Shown here piece by piece: positions 56,063-64,000 of a stretch of 64,000 nt of DNA (position 1 is the stretch's first letter; the number at the start of each line of letters is the position of its first letter). The DNA lies in NCBI GenBank assembly GCA_032164245.1, contig JAVMKO010000021.1:13460285-13524284 (forward strand), in the 5' to 3' direction. Source of the DNA: Sternotherus odoratus. Its lineage: Eukaryota; Chordata; Testudines; Kinosternidae. Position numbers and translations under genes: made by a program. The notes beneath the pieces were generated by a model that worked only from the letters and a program-made list of their open reading frames with translations, ran no database searches and had not been told where the DNA came from.

Positions 56063-56404
56063 AAAACTCTACCTACGCTCAGAGAGGGCAGAATTCTACT
56101 TCACTTGTCCCCGCTAAGCGGAGTGCTATCTCCTGGGTGACGCTTTTAATTGTGGGTGTGAAAAATGAATATTGTCCATCCCTCTGCCTGAGGATGTTGG
56201 AAAATTAAAAAGTGGCAATTCTGCTGGGTTTTCAAATTTAAAAAAAGTGCAAAAGAGAACAAAATACACATCCTGTGGATGGGTCCAATCTGCTGCAGGG
56301 AGTTTCGCTCTACAGAGAGCTTCTACTTTTAAGTTTTAATCAGGTTCTGACAAGGAATAAGAATGTTTCCAATAGCATTTGGCAAAAATAAATACTACAC
56401 GGTG

Positions 56405-56830
56405 CCAGTAATTCTTAGCATTTATTTAGTGCTTTGCATTTTTCAAGGCACTGTATGAATCTGAGTTCTTCCCCGGAGAGACACTGTGTGGCTCACAGCA
56501 GTGGGAGCTGGCGTGGTAGTCAGCAGACCTGGGTTGTTCTATTTTCCTGGCTCTGACCTGCCTTGGGATGTTGGACAAGTCCTTTCCTCTGGCTTGCCTA
56601 TTTAGACTGTAAGGTCTTTTGGGGCAGGGACTGTCTCTTACTACGCCCAGCACAGTGGTGCCTCAAATCCCCACAGCTATGCAAATAGACCATCAAGCCC
56701 TCTTGTGAGGTAGTATCCCTGTTCCGTTAGTAGGAAAACGGAGACACAAGGGACATTAAGTGCCTTGCCCAAGGACATCTACCAGGTGAGTGGCAGGGGT
56801 GGGATTAGACACGAGAATCCATATGTATGG
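56405..56830 (-). mobile_element. MIR-type SINE, reverse, with another MIR inside
   Basis: Outer copy: CTTAGCATTTATTTAGTGCT and AAGGCACTGTATGAAT at the left, then CTTGTGAGGTAGTATCCCTG, GGAAAACGGAGACACAAGGG, AAGTGCCTTGCCCAAGGACA and GAGTGGCAGGGGTGGGATTA after the interruption at about 56460-56690. Confidence 0.75.
56505..56672 (+). mobile_element. forward MIR/L2-tail SINE nested in the outer copy
   Basis: GTCAGCAGACCTGGGTTGTT, CCTGGCTCTGACCTGCCTTG, GACAAGTCCTTTCCTCTGGC and TTTAGACTGTAAGGTCTTTT, then GGCAGGGACTGTCTCTTACT. Orientation is opposite to the outer copy, which shows insertion, not duplication. Confidence 0.78.
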
Positions 56831-57690
56831 GCCAGTATTCAGTTAACTGCATTAGAATATGCTGTCTCTGAATATGCTGTCTCTGGATTCCTCCTTCCGT
56901 TAGACACAGGGAGCCAGGCTGTCTTTATCCATAAAAGTCCTACAAGGGCGAAGAAGCGGGTCAGTTCCTGTCCACTGACTGCAATCGCAGGCTTTGGCAA
57001 GATCAAGTCACCCCCTAAGTGATGTGGACTTGTGGTAGCCCTTCTGCACAGGGGTCAATTCGACACGGTCAGCACACGGCATAGCAGACCCTCTGGAGAA
57101 CGGGATACGGTGTCAGGGCAGAGGACACAGGTCAGGCAAAGAAAAATGTAAGTGGCCCAGAATGCAAAGCAGATTCAGAGAGTGCAGCTGATGACCTGGA
57201 ACATGAGTTACACCCAATATCTTCTCTCTCCATAAACAGGAATGGAACCTGAGGATGGTAATCTGCCTAGATTTATCTCCGTACCTTCCTGTGTATCCTT
57301 CTGTGTTTAAAAAGAATGTCTCACTGCCCTTTGCATTATAGCATTGCCCTTTATATTCATACTGCATAAACCTCTCCTGCCCTGTAAAACTTGTAAGGCG
57401 TAATATAACATTGTGATGTTCCTTTATGCACCATAAACAAAACCCACAGGGGGGAAAAAAGGAATAACATGAAAATGAAAACTTCATTTGCCCTGACAAA
57501 GATACACCAAGACACACAGGACAAACACACACACACACACTCACAGGCTAGATTGATTATCTGGCGTTGATGGATTGTTTCAAAGTATTAGGCAGATAAG
57601 GAAATTGATTATTCAATAAATCATTGTCTACACTAAGAATCCAGTGTTTTTTTTCTTTTAAAGAGAGAGAGAGAAATATTACAAATCTGT
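56831..57690. other. unique sequence with (CA)n and (GA)n runs
   Basis: (CA)9-type run at about 57523-57540; T-run and (GA)n at 57647-57674. A 143-codon minus frame at 57113-57544 starts in the (CA)n run and is not gene-like. Confidence 0.55.
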
Positions 57691-57692
57691 CC

Positions 57693-57897
57693 CAGGGCTT
57701 GTCTATACTTGAAATGCTACCGTGTGTTCTCCAATCCACATCGGGAATCCACCTCCTTGAGAGGCAGCAGCAAGGTCAGTGGAAGAATTCCTCCATGGAC
57801 CTCGCATTGTCTATACCAGGCATAGGTTGGCTTAACTACACTGCTTCCCTGCATGACTTAGTTGGGCTGACCTAATCGTTTAATGTAGACCCGTCCT
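57693..57897. mobile_element. hAT-like MITE with GGTCTACA-type ends
   Basis: Left end AGGGCTTGTCTATACTT, right end TAATGTAGACCCGTCCT, whose reverse complement resembles the left. Internal ATCCACCTCCTTGAGAGGCA and GTCAGTGGAAGAATTCCTCC match a common reptile MITE. A target duplication is not clear. Confidence 0.75.
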
Positions 57898-57904
57898 CTG
57901 TGCT

Positions 57905-58060
57905 GCCGGAGCTGGATTGGTCCCAGGATATGGGCGAGACAAGCTAGGTGAGGCAAAATCTTTTATGGGACCAACTTCTGTTAATGAAAGGTACACGTTT
58001 TTGAGCTACACAGAGCTCTTCTTCAGCACTGTCTCAGGCAGGCAAGGAAAAGCCTCGGCT
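57905..58060 (+). mobile_element. dispersed reptile repeat with TTTTATGGGACCAACTTCTG core
   Basis: TTGGTCCCAGGATATGGG, AAATCTTTTATGGGACCAAC, TTCTGTTAATGAAAGGTACA and TACACAGAGCTCTTCTTCAG. I recognise this as very common in reptile genomes but cannot place its superfamily. Confidence 0.65.
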
Positions 58061-58363
58061 TATAAGGTTAATCGCTATGTATCTTTGGCTCCGTGTTGAA
58101 TGGACGAATACCGCCATGGATCTCTGCAGCGTTAACTCACCTTCCTGAAGCAGTGTGGCCAGCGGAGGGGTTTCAGTGGAAGAACCTGATGGGGCAGCAG
58201 GTATCTGGCAGGCGCGTGGTTACACAGATGCTGCTCTGTCATTACACAGGAAGGGCGTCAGGGTCACGGAGGCTGAACCCTGGGGTCTCTAGTCAGGACT
58301 CGGTGCTGCAGCACTTCCCAGCCTCCGAGGCCTGGTCAGGGAGGTCAGCAAGGACCAACCAGG
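58061..58363. other. unique sequence, no gene seen
   Basis: No exon or repeat was recognised before the LTR. The last five bases, CCAGG, are the left target duplication of the LTR. Confidence 0.55.
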
Positions 58364-58710
58364 TGTCACGGAGTGTGGGGAGTCCGGTCCCTGCACCCCC
58401 GCTCCCTGGGATTCACAGTGACTCTCAGCCAGCCAGCAGATTAGAAGGTTTATTGAGATGACAGGAACACCATCCAACTCAGTCAGGCCCTTCTGGGGGG
58501 CCGGGAGATGAGGCCCAGGGTTTTGGGGCTCCCGGCCTTGTTCCCAGTCTTCTTTCTCCCTCCTAACCTGAACAAAAGCCCAGCCAAACTGTTTCCCTGC
58601 CTCCTTCCTGCCCCCTCCCCCCAAGCCTTTGTTAGAAACACACAGACATCCAGCTGCCCATCACCTGGCTGGGGTCAGGTTACATCCCAGCATCACCTTT
58701 TCCCGTCACA
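58364..58710 (-). mobile_element. solo LTR of an endogenous retrovirus-like element
   Basis: 347 bp bounded by TGTCACGGAGTG and CCCGTCACA (TG...CA with short inverted ends), flanked by identical CCAGG at 58359-58363 and 58711-58715, a 5-bp target duplication. TTTATT at 58449-58454 is the AATAAA polyadenylation signal read on the minus strand, which sets the orientation. No internal gag, pol or env sequence or second LTR lies nearby, so the proviral body was lost by LTR recombination. The sequence resembles a turtle LTR family as I recall it. Confidence 0.85.
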
Positions 58711-58756
58711 CCAGGACACACAAAGCTGTCCTACTTCCCGCAGTAAATGTGACACT

Positions 58757-58800
58757 GCAGAGGGCCTGATCCGCAGCCCATTGAAGCCAATGGAAAGGAC
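58757..58800. mobile_element. hairpin MITE half
   Basis: GGGCCTGATCCGCAGCCCAT then TGAAGCCAATGGAAAGGA matches the left half of the hairpin element at 45781-45852. Confidence 0.6.
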
Positions 58801-58991
58801 TGTAGGGCAGAGGCCCCAGGCTCTCACCGAACTTGGCTAGGAGAATGACAGCCCACCCCAGGGGCATGTAGCCCTTCAACGAGGAATGGGGGAAGGGCAG
58901 CAAACAGCAAGAGCAGCACTGAAAGAGGGCAAAACCCAGGCCAGACAGAGAGTAGATGGGTGCCCGGTGTGTGGAGCTGGGGGAGGAACTC

Positions 58992-59142
58992 TGTTTGCCA
59001 GAAGCTGGGGATGGATCACTTAATGATCCCCTGTTCTGTGCATTCCCTCTGGGGCACCTGGCCTTGACCACTGTCACAAGACAGGAGACTGGGCTCGATG
59101 GACCTTTGATCTGACCCAATAGGGCCGTTATTATGTTCTCCA
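58992..59142 (+). mobile_element. CR1 LINE 3' end, forward
   Basis: TTGCCAGAAGCTGGGGATGG, ATCACTTAATGATCCCCTGT, CCTCTGGGGCACCTGGCCTT, GGGCTCGATGGACCTTTGAT and CTGACCCAATAGGGCCGTTA form the 3' end of the same CR1 subfamily found on the minus strand at 32785-33612. About 150 bp, strongly 5'-truncated. Confidence 0.93.
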
Positions 59143-60126
59143 CATCAGAGAATACGGAACCTTGCACCTGCACACATAGACTATTAACCACAAAGCTTCT
59201 TTCAGTGTCTTGTTGCATTTTCCAAAATGATCTCAAGTTACATACTAGATACAAATAGTTCTAGAAACAAGAATACATTTCTTCTGGTTTAATATTTATT
59301 GGAGGAATTACCGGCCTGTCTAGGGGTGAATAATTTACCCCCAGGTGAGACTTAAACCAAAGACTTTCAGATTTCACACTAGCATCTGTGCACCTTACAA
59401 GAGAAGCTTTTTCTGGCAGTGGGAAGACTTACATTTCCCCTTTCAAATACCACAGAGAGGGGCACATGTTGCCCTTGTCTGGCAGAGTTAAAAGCCAGAT
59501 TTTCAAAAGACCAGCTTCCTTTTTGCAAGGACAGTTTTACACCAGCAAGAGAGAGAAATCAGTCAGCTGTCACTGAAAGTTACTCTGTTTTGCACCTGAA
59601 ATTCATTTTGCAAATGCAAAAATGCAGGTGCAAATTTTCCACATGCAACATGCACTTGCAGAAACAGAGGCTGGGCCTCAGTCTTTCTGAAAATCTATCC
59701 TGAAATCCTTTGCTGAACATGTGCTGTGAGCATTCCTTCCATTCATCCCTAAATCAGCCCAGTTTATAACGTACTACTTCTGTTGCAGCCATTGGGAAAA
59801 TTACATAAGATATGTACCCAAACAGCTGTAGCTTCTAGCAAAGGAAGTTTCTATTTCACAACCAGATGGTGGATTTTAAAACTACTACTCCGACTTACTT
59901 CTGAGTGTTCTGAATTTACTGCAAAAAGTAACTGACAAGTCAACACTCAATCCCAACAGAGACTATAACTCAGCTAAATTTGTGGGTTATTCCATATTTT
60001 ACTGACTGTTTCCTTGTAAGAGACAAGTAAGAAACGACAGCCATTTAACAACCTACAACAGACTACAACATGTTCTCTCATCATGCTGCACTCCTGGGTC
60101 TTTAAAAGTGTTAGGATTTCATTCTA
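59143..60126. other. unique sequence, no gene seen
   Basis: No exon or repeat was recognised. TGCAAATGCAAAAATGCAGG at about 59609-59628 is a short repeated TGCAAA-type word. Confidence 0.5.
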
Positions 60127-60263
60127 CCGTGTTTCCCTGAAAATAAGACAGTGTCTTATATTAATTTTTGCTCCCAAAATTACATTACATTATATTACAG
60201 CGAGAGGCAAAACTGGAAGTACGTCTTATTTTCAGGGGATGTCTTACTTTCGGGGAAACAGGG
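60127..60263. mobile_element. 137-bp TA-flanked MITE
   Basis: Ends CCGTGTTTCCCTGAAAATAA and the inverted TTACTTTCGGGGAAACAGGG match over about 20 of 23 positions. TA lies on both sides (60125-60126 and 60264-60265), as for Tc1/mariner or Tigger-type transposition. The inner AGCGAGAGGCAAAACTGGAA segment is typical of this widespread family. An extra inner copy of GTCTTATTTTCAGGGGATGT precedes the right end. Confidence 0.8.
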
Positions 60264-63114
60264 TACAACTGGCGTTTTTAGAATGACACATTCCTGTGCC
60301 TCTCAGGACTGGCTGGTTCAGAGGCTTGGGCCTTTCATCTCTGACTCCCCTGTTTGATAGAGTCCATGCTATAGTGATCAGATATCATTACCGCCCAAGG
60401 ACCAGTCAATACCCCAATACAGTCTCAGTCCAGTTCTTATTGGACATCACAAACCACCATCATGGCATGAATTGACAATCTTTATTCAGGCTGACCAGTT
60501 ATCCAGGACTGAAGGCTTATTCCAGCTGAACAGTCTCAACAAGCATCTGTGGTGTGCCCGGTGCCACCATAAATCAGGAGACTGGACATCCCTAAAGGTG
60601 GTTCATCCAGCCATGCATGGTACTTAGATCCCATAGCGCTGAGTGGAATATAAAGCCCAGAATAAGGAAAGCACATAAGCAAATGCTTGAAATTATGTAG
60701 TACAGAAGTTCCACTGCCGTCAGGTGAGTTGAGCATGTGTTAAAATGGGGGTGCTTTCCTGAATCAGGGCCTAAATAACCAGAAGAGAAAAGAAGCGAAT
60801 AAAGCTAAAGTATGTTGCCCGCAGGCAGAGATACCACACCATCGCCCCTGGACTTCTTCTGAGAGGGCACAGACGTCCTCGGTCTCCAGGGACAGTAACC
60901 TGGCACTTTTCACTAGCAATAAATTAACTTCTACCAATATTTTTCATCCAGCTAATCTAAGATGCAAATATCCCATGTTTGGTGTTGGGGTGAAACAGTC
61001 AGACACAGGCAAGTAGGAGACACAAAACTTTTGAAAGGGGCCTATTTTTATTTTGGGGAGTTGTTGGGGGGTTGGTTGGTTTTTGTTCCAAGTGTTCACT
61101 GTGATACCAAATCATCCCAGCAGAAATAAAACTTGGATTAATACATCTCACGAGAAGAGCATCCACCTCTCTGGAGCTGATAGAACAGCTGATCTGACAA
61201 ACCTCCCTGTTCGTTAGACCATAAAAAAAGAAGGAAGTTTGTAATAAGTAACGGCCTAGGTTCTTTTCCTGATCTAATGAGCTCGAGTGTACTGCACTGC
61301 TGCCAGACAGTGACATCTTGTTCCCCCCGTCAAAGAGTTACATAAAGATGATCCTCATAAACCACTAGGAATACAAACAAGGAGAGGCTGCGTGAAGCCC
61401 TCTCTAATTTCATGTAGCATTTCTTCATGCCGATTATTCTGTGCTAGTGATATCGCAGCGGTGCCCAGATGTCCCAGGTGGGATCAGGGCCCCATTGTCC
61501 TAGGGGTCGTATGAGCACCTTGGAAAACGTGGTCTCAGCCCATAAATGCTCCCAGTCTAGGCATATTCTTCAGTCTCCATGTTTTAACCCTGGGCTGGGT
61601 CCAGCATCTGCCCCACTGAGTTTCCCACAGAACTGTATGTAGTTATTTCGATAACCAGGTGACTGGAGCCTTATAAATCTGTGGGCTAGATTCTTCCATG
61701 AACCGCCCATAAATCCTCCCCCTCTAGATCTCAAAGTGAGCAAAGTAGACTGATGGCTTGACACTGTCTCAATCAGTGGGGACAAGAACAGGGGCTGGAT
61801 TCTGAGCTGTGCCCCTCAGGAGACATGGCACAGCAGAGTGGGAAGCTAAAGGAACTTTAACCACCTTTGCACCTCCCAAATTCTGGGCCTGGGGTAGGGG
61901 ATGGCTGGAGCCCTGGGGGCTGCTGTACTTTACACCTGCCTTAGACAATCAGAAGAGCCAAAGTTCAAAGCACCATTGGCCTGGAGTCTCCCGAATCAGC
62001 ACTGATCGCCCAGTGGCTATTGAAAGCCAGCCAGGAGATTTGAACTGGAGATCTGAAGAAAATGACACTGTTCTGTTGGAGAAAAAATTCTCCCAGGATA
62101 GCTTCAGTCTGAGATGGCAACCCTGTGTGGCTGTACCCCCTCTCACCCCAACTAGCCACCTCCTGTCCCCAGCCACACCCTCCCATTGGGGCTGGCATAG
62201 AGCCATTCACACCCTCATTACACTGGCTGGCGGAGGGTTCCTGGGGCTGTCCCTGCCAGCCGTCTGTCCCCTGGATGCTCCCTGGATGCTCCAGGAGTAA
62301 AGGGAACAAATCATAACTGGGAACCAGAGTCCAGGTTTCTCCAGCATTTCTGTGTAACAAAGATCCTTGCAGCTTTTCTCAGTTGTGCTGCCCCTTCACC
62401 TTTGCCCGCATGGTCTTTTCAACTCCGCAGTCACTTTGCAGTCGGCTCTTTATGATGCCAGACGGCATCGCCTCCCACTCATTGGGAACCTCTATTCAGG
62501 CAGCCAGGAATCTTGTCTCTCCCTCCTTTCCCTTTACTTTAGCTCGATTAAGCATTGTGCCAACGGCTTCAGGATTTCATTCACTACTCCCACAGGAGCC
62601 TTCTCCAGCTCATTATTTTAAACTGGATGATCACCAGAGGAACATTCACTTCCCAGGCTTTTGCCCAAAGCCTCATTACCTGACAGTTCTCTGAACAGAA
62701 CTGCATAAACCTCTCTTCTTCCCTGTGCTCACAGTCCCCCCAGTCCTTTCAGAATGACTCTGCCCCCCCCCCCACTTTTGTGTGTGTTTTTAGCATCCTT
62801 GGCAAATTTGATCCCCCACTCCCCCCAGCTGAGCACTCCCCTGCCGGGTGCCCGGATTCACATGGGATGGCAGAAAACAATTCAATAAAGCTCAGTAACT
62901 GATAGGCTTCCAGCATCAGGCACCAGATAAAAGATTCCAGGTGAATTAACATAATCCCAATTTTCCATTTAGCATCTGAAAGCACTCAGATGTGAACTGT
63001 GCATCCTTAATGCGTAATAATTCATCTGTAATGTGACTCTCAGAAGTATTCTGTGACAATGGCCTACAGTGTAATATATACAGTAGTGTATGCCTAATGG
63101 TATAGATCATAGCA
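60264..63114. other. mostly unique sequence, no gene seen
   Basis: A weak reverse L2-tail scrap lies at about 61490-61570 (GGTGGGATCAGGGCCCCATT). G/T-rich sequence at 61048-61085 and a C11 run at 62763-62773. A 163-codon + frame at 61809-62300 lacks resemblance to known families. Confidence 0.5.
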
Positions 63115-63315
63115 CGTTTCCTCTGCAGATCTCAAAGCACTTTATAAAGGTGGTCAGTATCATTATCCCTGTTTTACAGATGGGGAACACTGAGTCACAG
63201 AGCCATGAAGCAACTCACCCAAGGTCACTCGGTGGCAAAGCCAAGTATTGAATGCAGGTCGCCTGAGCTCAAGTCTAGTGCCCTACCCATTATGCAACAC
63301 TGCCTCCCTGAAAGT
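63115..63315 (-). mobile_element. MIR SINE, reverse, nearly complete
   Basis: CAGATCTCAAAGCACTTTAT, TATCATTATCCCTGTTTTAC, AGATGGGGAACACTGAGTCA, CACCCAAGGTCACTCGGTGG, AGCCAAGTATTGAATGCAGG and CCATTATGCAACACTGCCTC: full reverse MIR order with recognisable tRNA-derived boxes. Confidence 0.9.
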
Positions 63316-64000
63316 TCAAAATCAAATGAGCGAAGCCTTAAGCAACAACTGACAATCTTTTCTTTCCCCCTTTGTAACTCCAGATTTTGATGTCATTTCA
63401 GGGATTCCGGAGCAGATTTTCTTGAGCGTGGTGGGGGCCTGTGAGCAGAGTAGAAAAGTCCCAGTTGCCCAGGAAGACTGGAATAAATGTTCCCAAGCCC
63501 TTTGCAACTAAAGCACCAACGCTTGAACCCAGCAAGAACACACGGGTCTCATTCTTGCTGTTAGCAGAATGGATATGGGGTGAAATTCATCCCGGGCACA
63601 AGACCTAGGCACGACTTCAGCCCTCAGGATATAAGGGGGAACCAGCTGGTGTCTGAAGCCTTGTGCTGGCACTCAGCCAGGAGGAGTAGGATCCCTTTAC
63701 CAACTTCATTTTCCCAGCAATCCCAGCCAGGAGACAGAAAATGAGGAAACTTCAGCCCAGCAAGAAGCTCGGCTTCGTATCACAAGTACATGGCCTATTC
63801 CGTGTGTGCTGCCGTTCACCGTGTCGGGCCGAAGGAGCGAGAGGACAATGCTCAGAGCAGATGCAGAGAGCTGGTCAGTCAAAGGGAAGTAGGTAAATGC
63901 CATTAGATAAATGGCACAGACTGGAAAGGAACTGCTGGAGGAAAGTTGAACAGCACTGTGCTGCAGTGGCTGCATTTGAATGTCACCGTGAACTAAAGAA
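63316..64000. other. unique sequence, no gene seen
   Basis: No exon or repeat was recognised to the end of the window. Confidence 0.5.

Noticed and set aside
57113..57544. 143-codon minus frame starting MSVCVCVC
   Set aside because: The start lies in a (CA)n microsatellite and no family is recognised.
58706..59254. 182-codon minus-strand open frame
   Set aside because: It runs antisense through a CR1 3' end and part of a hairpin MITE, so it cannot be a conserved gene.
61809..62300. 163-codon + strand frame
   Set aside because: Overlapped by minus-strand frames of 85 and 131 codons in the same stretch, showing generally stop-poor sequence, with no family resemblance.
1..64000. CRISPR arrays, operons, tRNA or rRNA genes
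   Set aside because: No spaced direct repeats of CRISPR type, no cloverleaf with intact A and B boxes outside SINE copies, and no ribosomal sequence was recognised. The direct repeats present are tandem arrays or transposon-derived.

Overview
This 64 kb window is vertebrate nuclear DNA, almost certainly from a turtle or at least a non-mammalian amniote; a crocodilian is the main alternative. The evidence is the repeat content: CR1 LINE tails with the amniote 'GGTTGGAAGGGACCT' and 'ACTGGGTCAGACCAATGG' signatures, many MIR/L2-tail copies, several reptile-type fold-back MITEs, and one solo LTR of a kind I associate with turtles. The species call rests on recalled consensus sequences, not on a database search.

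I find no protein-coding exon, rRNA, tRNA, CRISPR array or bacterial-type feature. The longest open frames (up to 215 codons) are low-complexity translations, LINE remnants or chance frames without family resemblance. The window is intergenic or lies inside a very large intron. There is no obvious CpG island or promoter.

Layout. 1-9 kb: mostly unique sequence with A/T-rich, homeodomain-site-rich blocks near 3.9 and 5.1 kb. 9-14 kb: MIR copies, one with a CR1 piece inside it and one split by a fold-back transposon. 17-26 kb: a perfect 31-bp tandem repeat, a MITE, an old 1.2 kb LINE and two CR1 3' ends. 26-31 kb: unique A/T-rich blocks that look like conserved noncoding elements. 32.4-33.6 kb: MIR plus an 825 bp CR1. 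35.3-36.2 kb: a MITE-like element blown up by a 21-copy G-rich minisatellite. 37-47 kb: more candidate conserved blocks, MIR copies and hairpin MITEs. 47-50 kb: a MIR split by a fold-back element and a MIR/CR1 junction. 50.8-54 kb: the two best-looking candidate enhancers. 54-60 kb: a dense transposon zone (nested MIRs, hAT-like MITE, solo LTR with CCAGG target duplication, CR1 3' end, TA-flanked MITE). 60-64 kb: mostly unique sequence, with a MIR near the end.

There is no gene set to join into a pathway. The biological content, if any, is probably cis-regulatory: about 17 A/T-rich, repeat-free blocks with clustered homeodomain, POU, SOX, GATA and FOX-like sites. All of these are inferences from composition and motifs and need cross-species alignment. 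I did not find a convincing undescribed system. The most distinctive object is the G-rich minisatellite at 35.57-36.20 kb.
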